15,156 bases of DNA from Ruminococcus sp. (lineage in GTDB: Bacteria; Bacillota; Clostridia; Oscillospirales; Acutalibacteraceae), in contig JAFOED010000131.1 in assembly GCA_017380355.1 (NCBI GenBank), positions 1-15,156 on the forward strand, in the 5' to 3' direction. Each line of letters begins with the position of its first letter. The first letter of the stretch is position 1. The notes beneath the pieces are model-generated. The model saw only the letters and a program-made list of their open reading frames with translations. It was not told the DNA's origin and searched no databases. A program made the position numbers and the translations under genes. Below are positions 1 to 6,827 of the stretch, one piece after another.

Positions 1-1065
1 ATGCAGATTGGCTCTAATAATGATTTCTTTAAAAATGCAAACTGGCACTACGAAGACGCTGAGGTGTTAGGCTTTACTTACGACGAAGAAAATATGACAG
101 TTTCTGTTGAAAACTGCGCTCCGTTTGTAGAAAGCGTAGAGATACCTGATACAGTCGAAAGAGACGGTAAAACCTACACGGTAACAAAGATAGAGAGCAA
201 CGCTTTTTCTGAATGTACAAGCCTTGAATCAGTGATTATTTATACTAAGAGCATCAGCTTAGGCGAGAACGCTTTTCCAAAAGGAGCAGTAGTTTACGGA
301 TATTATGACATCAGTTATATAGAAAGTGAATACGGCTACGATTTCAAGCCTTTGTGTGAGCTCGATAACCTGGACCACAGCGTTATTACTATTAAAGGTT
401 ATGAAGCAACCTGTGCGAAAGAGGGCTTGACTGACGGAGTTATCTGTGAGTATTGTGCGTTTGTTTATACACCACAAGAGGTGATTGCAAGCCCACCGCA
501 CAAGCCGATTATTGTTCCTGCTGTAGCACCTTCTTGTAAGAATGAGGGAAGTACGCTTGGTTCAATCTGTGAGGGTTGCGGTGAAGTTTATGTAGCGTCA
601 GAAGTTGTACCGAAACTCGAACACGAGACGGTTTGTGACAACAACGCGGTTGAGCCTGATTGTGAAAATACAGGCCTTACAGACAGCTTCAGCTGTACAT
701 TGTGTGGGGATGTTGTTGTTGAGCAGGAGGTAGTGGATGCTCTGGGTCACAGCTACGTAGTTTTAGAGGGTAGACCTGCAACTGATACACAGTCGGGACT
801 TACTGATGGAATCGGATGCTCGAAATGTGGTTATGAGCTCATACCACAGGAGATTATCCCTGCGTTAGTGAAGCTTGGCGATGTAAACGGAGATGGTAAC
901 ATCGCCATTCTGGATGCAACTATTGTTCAGCGCCATGTAGCGAAAATCACAACGCTGACAGACGGTGCGCTCAATGCTGCTGATGTTAGCAAAGATGGAC
1001 AGATTGCCATTGTTGATGCAACAATGATTCAGCGTTTTGTCGCAAAGATTATTACTGAATTTTAA
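1..1065 (+). CDS. C-terminal part of a dockerin-bearing LRR/cysteine-repeat extracellular protein (5' partial)
   Basis: Probably a secreted component of a cellulosome- or amylosome-like complex, anchored to a scaffoldin through its dockerin. Residues 1-20 (IGSNND...NANWHY) resemble the tail of a BspA-type leucine-rich repeat unit. There is no signal peptide, so the methionine at base 1 is almost certainly internal and the gene begins upstream of the window. Residues 21-100 are one more LRR_5-like stretch (VTKIESNAFSECTSLESVII). Residues 130-288 hold four repeats of about 45 residues; the first three have a lone Cys followed by CxxC (C138/C149-C152, C179/C190-C193, C221/C232-C235), and the fourth has Thr in place of the lone Cys, then C273-C276. 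Residues 292-354 form a type I dockerin with two EF-hand-like calcium loops, DVNGDGNIAILD and DVSKDGQIAIVD, each followed by a helix ending in VAK. The ligand and any enzymatic role of the missing N terminus cannot be judged. Confidence 0.88.
   Translation: MQIGSNNDFFKNANWHYEDAEVLGFTYDEENMTVSVENCAPFVESVEIPDTVERDGKTYTVTKIESNAFSECTSLESVIIYTKSISLGENAFPKGAVVYGYYDISYIESEYGYDFKPLCELDNLDHSVITIKGYEATCAKEGLTDGVICEYCAFVYTPQEVIASPPHKPIIVPAVAPSCKNEGSTLGSICEGCGEVYVASEVVPKLEHETVCDNNAVEPDCENTGLTDSFSCTLCGDVVVEQEVVDALGHSYVVLEGRPATDTQSGLTDGIGCSKCGYELIPQEIIPALVKLGDVNGDGNIAILDATIVQRHVAKITTLTDGALNAADVSKDGQIAIVDATMIQRFVAKIITEF
874..1062 (+). other. Type I dockerin module (duplicated calcium-binding F-hand motif)
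   Basis: Encodes residues 292-354 of the preceding protein. Two near-identical 12-residue calcium loops start at residues 294 and 328, each followed by an aligned helix (ATIVQRHVAK and ATMIQRFVAK). Residues 10 and 11 of the loops, which usually set cohesin specificity, are Ile-Leu and Ile-Val. This hydrophobic pair differs from the Ser-Thr pair typical of Clostridium thermocellum type I dockerins. Confidence 0.9.
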
Positions 1066-1081
1066 GTTTTTGAATAGGTGA

Positions 1082-1106
1082 GGCTCCCGTTATGGGAGCC
1101 TTTTTT
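1082..1106 (+). terminator. Rho-independent terminator of the dockerin gene
   Basis: A perfect 7-bp stem GGCTCCC/GGGAGCC (1082-1088 and 1094-1100) with a 5-nt loop is followed by six T. It lies 17 nt after the dockerin stop codon, so the ECF sigma gene downstream needs its own promoter. Confidence 0.9.
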
Positions 1107-1113
1107 GATAAAA

Positions 1114-1142
1114 TGAACCTTTTCGTGATTTGATTTGTATAT
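1114..1142 (+). promoter_or_regulatory. Candidate ECF-type promoter of the first sigma/anti-sigma operon
   Basis: TGAACC at 1114-1119 is followed, 17 nt later, by GTATAT at 1137-1142. This resembles the TGAAAC-N16/17-CGTA layout recognised by many ECF sigma factors, which commonly transcribe their own operon. No good sigma-A pair is seen in the same interval. The match is partial, so autoregulation is inferred. Confidence 0.4.
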
Positions 1143-1173
1143 ATGGTGAAAGCTTTCAGAAAGGAGAAAACCC

Positions 1174-1680
1174 TTGAAATCGGAGTTTGAAAAATATATC
1201 GGGCGATATAGTGCAGACCTGACGAGGTTGTGTGTATCGCTGTGCGGAAATTTTAGTGATGCCGAAGACTTGTTTCAGGATACGTGGCTTAAAGCACTAA
1301 GACACTATAAAAAATACGACGAGTCTAAGCCTTTTGATAAATGGCTGTATTCTATATGCGTCAATACCTATAAAAACTCGATGAAATCGGCTTTTGTGAA
1401 AAAAAGAATGCTGTTTAATAGCGATGAAGAAGAGCGTGCTTTTTTTGAGCGTATATCACAAGCGGATGATAATCGGGAGGATTACGAACAGCTTCACAAA
1501 GCGGTCTCGTCTTTAAGTAAAAAACACAGAATTGTTATCGTTTTGTACTACTTCAAAGACTATAGCATCTCGGAAATCGCACAAATCATAAATGTCCCTA
1601 CAGGGACAGTAAAATCACGATTATCTGTTGCACGAGCACAGATAAAAAGGAGGCTTTTAAATGAACAAGAAGATAGATGA
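1174..1680 (+). CDS. ECF-family RNA polymerase sigma factor
   Basis: A 168-residue sigma-70 family protein with only regions 2 and 4, the ECF (group 4) layout. Region 2 covers about residues 10-73, including DAEDLFQDTWLKAL and the promoter-melting segment around KPFDKWLYSICVNTYKN. Region 4 covers about 107-160, with a helix-turn-helix (YSISEIAQIINVPTGTVKSR) that would read the -35 element. The start is TTG at 1174, chosen because AAGGAG lies at 1161-1166, 7 nt upstream. The gene overlaps the downstream membrane protein gene by 20 nt, the usual arrangement of an ECF factor with its anti-sigma factor. The inducing signal is unknown. Proximity to a dockerin gene hints at, but does not show, a role in polysaccharide or envelope sensing. 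Confidence 0.92.
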   Translation: MKSEFEKYIGRYSADLTRLCVSLCGNFSDAEDLFQDTWLKALRHYKKYDESKPFDKWLYSICVNTYKNSMKSAFVKKRMLFNSDEEERAFFERISQADDNREDYEQLHKAVSSLSKKHRIVIVLYYFKDYSISEIAQIINVPTGTVKSRLSVARAQIKRRLLNEQEDR

Positions 1681-2482
1681 CACTCAGCTTGACAGTATGC
1701 TGAGAAATTACTGCGAAAGGGACAGACAACACGCTTTTGACGTGAATCTGTCACAGAAAAAAGTCTGTAAGAAACAGTTTAAAGTTATTCCTGCGGTATC
1801 GTTTGTTTTAGCTTTAATTTTTGCTTTTGGTTTTATAATCATAAACCCTGCGAAGTCGGACACCTCAAATGTACCGAAAGGATTTTCAGTTTCTGCGTCC
1901 GCATCAGAGCGTGAGGCTGTGAAACTCGATAGTGTTGAGGTAGAATTGTGTCCAAAAGAAGAAAAGGGGTTTGGCGGTGATATAACGCTCGAAAACGGAA
2001 TGGTATCTTTAGAGCCTATATGGTTTTCTATGAGTGGTAAGGATATTAAAACTTTTGACTATAAATGTGAAAATGGTTTGCTTTACTATGTTATCCCAGA
2101 CCTTAAGAATAAAAAGCTCGAAGGTAATGATAATATCACACAGGATGATTACTTTAAGAAAGGTAAAGAGTTGAAGCAAATTCCGTATGATGGTGAAAAG
2201 GAGAACTACATTTTCGTAAGTTGGTTTTCGATGAAACTGGACGAAGAAGCCACCAAACACTATAGTAAGGATATTGCTGAAATTTCCGATACAGATATGA
2301 GAAGTTTCAGGACAGAGAAACTTAAAAACAGCGATGACTTCACCTACTATTTCGGTGATACTGTTACGATAACTGCATACTATAAGGACGGCACACAAGA
2401 AACCGCGGTGATAGAAATTTCTGTGGATACATGGGAGGATGAAAATATAACATACGGAAACTACGTGCTGAAATATAAGTAA
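1661..2482 (+). CDS. Putative transmembrane anti-sigma factor (partner of the upstream ECF sigma)
   Basis: A 273-residue single-pass membrane protein. A cytoplasmic part of about 40 residues precedes one hydrophobic segment (about 42-61, ending LIFAFGFIII), and an extracytoplasmic domain of about 200 residues follows. This is the topology expected of an anti-sigma factor that holds the sigma factor through its N terminus and senses outside the cell. No zinc-type HxxxCxxC anti-sigma motif is present, so the assignment rests on topology and gene context. The ATG at 1661 has GGAGG at 1649-1653 and lies inside the end of the sigma gene, suggesting translational coupling. The C-terminal stretch (DTVTITAYYKDGTQETAVIE) looks like beta strands and has a counterpart in the second anti-sigma protein at 11520-12458. 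A short terminator follows. Confidence 0.72.
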   Translation: MNKKIDDTQLDSMLRNYCERDRQHAFDVNLSQKKVCKKQFKVIPAVSFVLALIFAFGFIIINPAKSDTSNVPKGFSVSASASEREAVKLDSVEVELCPKEEKGFGGDITLENGMVSLEPIWFSMSGKDIKTFDYKCENGLLYYVIPDLKNKKLEGNDNITQDDYFKKGKELKQIPYDGEKENYIFVSWFSMKLDEEATKHYSKDIAEISDTDMRSFRTEKLKNSDDFTYYFGDTVTITAYYKDGTQETAVIEISVDTWEDENITYGNYVLKYK

Positions 2483-2488
2483 ATTGTT

Positions 2489-2520
2489 AGGGAGGGACGA
2501 GCACCCTCCCTTTTCTTTTA
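2489..2520 (+). terminator. Rho-independent terminator after the first anti-sigma gene
   Basis: An 8-bp perfect stem AGGGAGGG/CCCTCCCT (2489-2496 and 2504-2511) with a 7-nt loop is followed by a T-rich tail. It starts 7 nt after the stop codon and isolates the sigma operon from the T-box operon. Confidence 0.9.
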
Positions 2521-2591
2521 GCAAATTTGACAGATGGACAAATATAAATTTATTGCGTTATCGTCAAAGTGAAAAAATTAACGCAAATTTG

Positions 2592-2620
2592 TTGACTTAT
2601 CAAGGCTTGTGTGTTATATT
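2592..2620 (+). promoter_or_regulatory. Sigma-A-type promoter of the T-box operon
   Basis: TTGACT at 2592-2597 and TATATT at 2615-2620 are separated by exactly 17 nt. Transcription would start near 2627-2630, just before the first helix of the T-box leader. Confidence 0.72.
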
Positions 2621-2640
2621 TGATACAATCTTTTTTTATA

Positions 2641-2892
2641 TCAAATGCGATGAAGAAATTATTTTTTATCCATAGTTTCTTTCAGAGAGTTGACGGTTGG
2701 TGCAAGTCAGCAGAAACGGATGAAAAAGTCTCATTTTGGAGCAGAATCGCTGAATTTATTAGGCGATTACGGCGTGCCCCGTTATCATGGCAAAAGGCTT
2801 GTTGGAGTCTTACTGAGTTGACCGTTTTTTCGGTAAACAGGGTGGTACCGCGATATTTTCGTCCCTGAGGTTTTTGCCTTAGGGACTTTTTT
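2641..2892 (+). promoter_or_regulatory. T-box leader (tRNA-sensing riboswitch), probable tRNA(Leu) specificity
   Basis: The canonical T-box AGGGTGGTACCGCG is at 2839-2852. Upstream, Stem I has the kink-turn strand GATGA (2649-2653), the AGAGAG bulge (about 2684-2689), a helix GTTGAC/GTCAGC closed by the apical loop GGTTGGTGCAA (2695-2705), and GTTTCT/AGAAAC (2675-2680 and 2712-2717). A Stem II hairpin AATCGC/GCGATT lies at 2745-2750 and 2763-2768. The best specifier is CTC (Leu) at 2730-2732. It is followed by the usual A, is six bases before the kink-turn GAGC (2739-2742), and is 24 nt after the apical loop. GTC (Val, 2728-2730) is the alternative. The variable T-box base is T (2846), which pairs with discriminator A as in tRNA(Leu) or tRNA(Val) and argues against Ser codons in the same loop. 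The leader controls the LeuA-like gene that follows. Confidence 0.95.
2861..2892 (+). terminator. Regulated terminator of the T-box leader
   Basis: GTCCCTGAGG (2861-2870) pairs with CCTTAGGGAC (2877-2886), ahead of six T. The antiterminator is mutually exclusive: CAGGG at 2838-2842 can pair with TCCCTG at 2862-2867 when uncharged tRNA is bound. Readthrough leads directly to the gene at 2920. Confidence 0.93.
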
Positions 2893-2919
2893 ATTTTACT
2901 TTTAGTGAGGTAGATTTTT

Positions 2920-4299
2920 ATGAAACAGGTTAGAATTGCTGACACAACATTATGTAAAGAAAACAGCCACTTCAGCTTTAAAGAAAAGCTCGAAATTGCT
3001 CGTTTGCTTGAGCGACTTTGTGTTGATGTTATCGAGCTTCCTGAAATTATAGACGAGAAAACTGATATTCTCTTTGTACGCACATTAGCTTCTTTCGTTA
3101 AAAAGAGCGTTATCTCCGTAGCGGCAGGTTCAACTATAGAGAGCATCGAAAACGCTAAAAAAGCGCTTTCTAAAGCAGCACATCCGTGTATCCGCATCGA
3201 GCTTCCGGTTTCTCCGGCTCTGATGGAGTATAACCTCCACAAGAAGAACGCAAAAATGCTCGACTACGTAAAGAAGTGTATCGAGTGCGCAAAAGAAGGT
3301 TGCGAGAACGTCGAGTTCTGTGCTGTTGACGCAACTCGTGCTGAAAAAGACTTCTTAAAAGACGTAATTAAAACTGCAGTTGAAGCAGGTGCAAATTCTG
3401 TTTGCGTGTGCGACTCTGCTTCATCTATGCTTCCTGACGATTTCGCAGACTTTGCTGAAAAAATCGTTAAGAAATCTGACGCAGCTGTCGGCGTTAAGTG
3501 TTCTGACAAGAACGGCCTTGCGTGTGCACAGGCTATCCTTTCTGTCAGAGAGGGTGTAAAAATCGTAAAAACTGCTGTTGATGGTGATTGCGTACCGCTC
3601 GAGATTTTCGCTACTATGGTGAAAAACTGCGGAGACTCATACGACTTCTATTCAAATCTCAGATACACAGAAATGTACAGAATCATCAAGCAGATTAACC
3701 GTATCGCTGAGAATGCTGACAACGAAAACGCTGCTGTTACATTAACAGATGCTGACGAGACTTCTATCCATCTTGACGTTAAGGACACACAAGAAGACAT
3801 CGCTGTTGCTGTGAAAAAGCTCGGTTATGACCTAACAGACGAGGACGAAGCTAAGGTTTACGATGAGTTTTTAAGAGTAGCTGAAAAGAAGAATGTCGGT
3901 GCAAAAGAACTCGACGCAATTGTTGCGACTGTTGCTCTTCAGGTTCCTGCTACATACAAGCTTATTTCATACGTTATCAATAACGGTAATATCATAAACT
4001 CAACAGCGCAGATTACTTTAGAAAAAGACGGTGAGCAGCTTCAGGGTATCTGCATCGGCGATGGCCCTGTTGACGCTTCTTTCCTTGCTATTGACCAGAT
4101 TGTCGGCCACCACTACGAGCTCGACGACTTCCAGATTCAGTCTGTTACACAGGGTAAAGAGGCTATGGGTTCTGCTCTTGTAAAGCTTCGAAATGGTGCA
4201 AAGCTTTATAGTGGCAACGGTATTTCTACCGACATTATGGGCGCTAGTATCAAAGCATACTTAAACGCTGTTAACAAAATCGTATACGAGGAGGCGTAA
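2920..4299 (+). CDS. LeuA-like (2-isopropylmalate synthase family) protein lacking catalytic and metal-binding residues
   Basis: A 459-residue relative of 2-isopropylmalate/homocitrate synthases (DRE-TIM metallolyases). Residues 1-260 are the TIM barrel and about 340-459 are the LeuA leucine-binding regulatory domain, which is very well kept: GDGPVDA (380-386), LDDFQIQSVTQGKEAMG, and STDIMGASIKAYLNAVNKI. The barrel keeps family landmarks such as ADTTL, ME(Y)-L, VEFCAVDATRAEKDFL and AGA. The active site is gone: family LRDGEQ is LCKENS (Arg to C12, metal Asp to K13), HCHNDLGLA is KCSDKNGLA (193-201, both metal His replaced), and the GERAGN loop is missing (about 220-226). It probably cannot condense acetyl-CoA and may act as a leucine-responsive regulatory subunit (inference). 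The start ATG has GAGG 9 nt upstream. First gene after the Leu-type T-box; the next gene is 2 nt away. Confidence 0.85.
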   Translation: MKQVRIADTTLCKENSHFSFKEKLEIARLLERLCVDVIELPEIIDEKTDILFVRTLASFVKKSVISVAAGSTIESIENAKKALSKAAHPCIRIELPVSPALMEYNLHKKNAKMLDYVKKCIECAKEGCENVEFCAVDATRAEKDFLKDVIKTAVEAGANSVCVCDSASSMLPDDFADFAEKIVKKSDAAVGVKCSDKNGLACAQAILSVREGVKIVKTAVDGDCVPLEIFATMVKNCGDSYDFYSNLRYTEMYRIIKQINRIAENADNENAAVTLTDADETSIHLDVKDTQEDIAVAVKKLGYDLTDEDEAKVYDEFLRVAEKKNVGAKELDAIVATVALQVPATYKLISYVINNGNIINSTAQITLEKDGEQLQGICIGDGPVDASFLAIDQIVGHHYELDDFQIQSVTQGKEAMGSALVKLRNGAKLYSGNGISTDIMGASIKAYLNAVNKIVYEEA

Positions 4300-4301
4300 G
4301 A

Positions 4302-6827
4302 ATGAAACTCTCTTTTTCAACAAAAGGTTGGTATAACCGCAGTTTCGAAGAATTCTGCGATGTAGCTAACTATATCGGATTTACGGGCGTTGAGCTTCAC
4401 AACATCAATAACCCTTTGTTTACAGAGAAAGACGGCGCTTTCCACGATTACACCTCTGCTGCAACACTGCGTAGACTTTTCGAGAAAAAACTCGAGATTC
4501 CGTGTATCGACGTAGTTTCAGACATCGCAAACCCTGTGACAGAAAACGGCACAGAAGACGAGATTAAGCGTTGTATTGAAATTGCGAAAAACCTCAGAAT
4601 TCCATACGTGCGTTTGCGTGCGTTTGAAGGCGAGGATAAAGACGCCTGCGTAAATCAGGTTAAGAAAACTATCGAAAATGTACTTACACTCGCACAGAAC
4701 AGCTGTGTTACTCTGCTTTTAGAGACTTCGGGTCTTTTTGCTGATACAAAGCTCTTGTGTGAAGTGCTCGACTGCTTTGCAAGCGACTATGTGGCTGCTC
4801 TGTGGCATTTATCACACGCGTACTTTACTCACGGCGAGACTCCTGAGCAGGTTATTAAAAATTTAGGCGCGTATGTTAAGCACGTACATTTTTCTGACGC
4901 TAAAAAAGACGGTGATGATGTCGAGTACTGTCTTGCAGGCGAGGGTGAGCTCCCGATTAAGGAAATGATGCTCGCTTTAAGCTCCGTTAACTACGACGGA
5001 TATATCTCACTTATCTGGGATCCACGTTGGTGTGAAGAGCTCGACGATATGGAAATCGTTTTTGCTCAGTACAAAGAGTTTATGAAGCAGTTCGACGATA
5101 CATCGAAGAACAAGACTACTCTCTACCATAACAACCGTCACACAGGAAACTACGTGTGGAAAAAAGACTTACTCATTGACGCTACATTCTCGGACGTCTT
5201 AGACAGAATGGTCGAAGAATTCCCTGACCAGTATGCGTTTAAATACACAACTCTCGATTATACAAGAACATACAGTGAGTTTCGAGACGATGTCGACACA
5301 TTCGCTCGCGCACTTATCGCTATGGGCGTAAAAGCAGGCACAAAGGTTGCTGTGTGGGCATCAAATGTTCCACAGTGGTACATCGCTTTCTGGGCTACTA
5401 CTAAAATCGGCGCGATTTTGGTAACAGTTAACACTGCGTACAAAATCCACGAGGCTGAATACCTCTTCCGCCAGTCTGATACTCATACTCTTATTATGAC
5501 TCAGGGTGCAAAAGATACAGACTACGGCGAGATTGTTGCTCGTCTGTGTCCTGAGCTCGAGAACACAAAAGAAGGCGACCAGGTACATTCAAAGCGTCTG
5601 CCGTTCTTACGTAATGTCATCACAGTCGGTTTTAAACAGAAAGGCTGTATGACATGGAATCAGGCTCTCGAATTCGCAAATAAAGTTCCACTGTCAGAAG
5701 TACACCGTATGGCAGCTCAGGTTGACAAAAACGACGTATGTAATATGCAGTACACTTCAGGTACAACAGGCTTCCCTAAGGGCGTAATGCTTACACACTA
5801 CAACATCGTAAACGATGGTAAGTGTATCGGCGACAGAATGGACCTCTCTACAGCAGACAGAATGATGGTTCAGGTGCCTATGTTCCACTGCTTCGGTATG
5901 GTACTTGCTATGACAGCTACCATGACCCACGGCGGCACACTTTTACCGCTTCCATACTTCTCACCGAAGCCTGCGCTTGCGTGCATCAACAACGAGCACA
6001 TCACCGCGTTCCACGGTGTTCCTACTATGTTTATCGCGTTGCTCGAGCACGAGGACTTCGAAAAAACCGACTTCTCCTATATGCGTACAGGTATTATGGC
6101 GGGTTCTCCTTGTCCTATTTCTGTTATGCAGGACGTTGTTGATAAAATGAATATGAAAGAAATCACTATCGTTTACGGTCAGACTGAGGCTTCTCCTGGT
6201 TGTACAATGAGTTCAACCGACGACCCACTCGAGGTTCGAGTAACTACAGTAGGTCGTGCACTTCCTGAAATCGAGTGTAAAATCGTTGACCCTGAAACAG
6301 GCGAAGAGTGTGACTATGATGTTCCTGGTGAGTTTTTAGCTCGTGGCTATAACATTATGAAGGGTTACTACAAGATGCCTCAGGCTACTGCTGCGGCTAT
6401 CGATAAAGACGGATGGCTCCACACAGGTGACCTTGCGTGCAAGACAAAGGACGGTAACTTCCGTATCACAGGTCGTTTGAAGGATATGATCATCCGTGGT
6501 GGTGAGAATATCTACCCTAAGGAGATTGAAGAGTTTATCTACACTCACGAGAAGGTAAGTGACGTACAGGTTATCGGTGTTCCTGATGAGCAGTACGGCG
6601 AAGAGATTATGGCGTGTATCATCTTAAAAGAAGGCGAAAGTATGACTGAAGCCGAGATGAAAGAGTACATTCTTGCTAATATGGCTCGTCACAAGGTGCC
6701 TAGATACATTGATTTCGTTGATTCATTCCCTACAAATGCCGCAGGTAAAATTATGAAGTATAAAATGCGTGAACAGGCTGTAGAGAAACTCGGCTTGCAG
6801 AAAGCAGATAGTGTGGAGACTGCGTAA
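4302..6827 (+). CDS. Fusion of a degenerate sugar-isomerase-like TIM barrel with an acyl-CoA synthetase (AMP-forming)
   Basis: An 841-residue two-domain cytoplasmic protein. Residues 1-265 match the xylose-isomerase-like/AP endonuclease 2 TIM-barrel family, but metal ligands look damaged. Glu141 (LLLETSG) and His196 (HVHFSD) remain, the usual LWDxHHPY is LWHLSHAY (168-174), and the usual SLEW Glu is Ile238. Residues 285-841 are a complete adenylate-forming ligase: P-loop TSGTTGFPKG (485-494), YGQTEA (625-630), TGD (708-710), GRLKDMIIRGGENIYPKE (724-741) and the catalytic lysine K816 in NAAGKIMK. It should activate a carboxylic acid to its CoA thioester through an acyl-AMP; the substrate is not readable from sequence. 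The ATG at 4302 has GAGGAGG at 4288-4294 and follows the LeuA-like stop by 2 nt; the stop overlaps the next ATG. There is no frameshift at the fusion joint. Confidence 0.9.
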   Translation: MKLSFSTKGWYNRSFEEFCDVANYIGFTGVELHNINNPLFTEKDGAFHDYTSAATLRRLFEKKLEIPCIDVVSDIANPVTENGTEDEIKRCIEIAKNLRIPYVRLRAFEGEDKDACVNQVKKTIENVLTLAQNSCVTLLLETSGLFADTKLLCEVLDCFASDYVAALWHLSHAYFTHGETPEQVIKNLGAYVKHVHFSDAKKDGDDVEYCLAGEGELPIKEMMLALSSVNYDGYISLIWDPRWCEELDDMEIVFAQYKEFMKQFDDTSKNKTTLYHNNRHTGNYVWKKDLLIDATFSDVLDRMVEEFPDQYAFKYTTLDYTRTYSEFRDDVDTFARALIAMGVKAGTKVAVWASNVPQWYIAFWATTKIGAILVTVNTAYKIHEAEYLFRQSDTHTLIMTQGAKDTDYGEIVARLCPELENTKEGDQVHSKRLPFLRNVITVGFKQKGCMTWNQALEFANKVPLSEVHRMAAQVDKNDVCNMQYTSGTTGFPKGVMLTHYNIVNDGKCIGDRMDLSTADRMMVQVPMFHCFGMVLAMTATMTHGGTLLPLPYFSPKPALACINNEHITAFHGVPTMFIALLEHEDFEKTDFSYMRTGIMAGSPCPISVMQDVVDKMNMKEITIVYGQTEASPGCTMSSTDDPLEVRVTTVGRALPEIECKIVDPETGEECDYDVPGEFLARGYNIMKGYYKMPQATAAAIDKDGWLHTGDLACKTKDGNFRITGRLKDMIIRGGENIYPKEIEEFIYTHEKVSDVQVIGVPDEQYGEEIMACIILKEGESMTEAEMKEYILANMARHKVPRYIDFVDSFPTNAAGKIMKYKMREQAVEKLGLQKADSVETA

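Noticed and set aside
2484..2868. Two short plus-strand open frames (63 and 85 codons) between the sigma operon and the LeuA-like gene
   Set aside because: They overlap the terminator, promoter and T-box leader, have no ribosome binding site, and the structured RNA explains the sequence.
2682..3242. 186-codon minus-strand frame crossing the T-box leader and the LeuA-like gene
   Set aside because: It crosses a riboswitch and a gene with clear family conservation; it is a shadow frame.
2920..4299. Sequencing error or frameshift as the cause of the missing LeuA catalytic motifs
   Set aside because: The frame is continuous and landmark motifs flank each altered site at the expected spacing, so these are residue replacements, not a shifted frame.
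5822..6142. 106-codon plus-strand open frame inside the acyl-CoA synthetase
   Set aside because: It lies wholly within the conserved ligase motifs of another frame, and its Arg/Tyr-rich composition is typical of a shadow frame.
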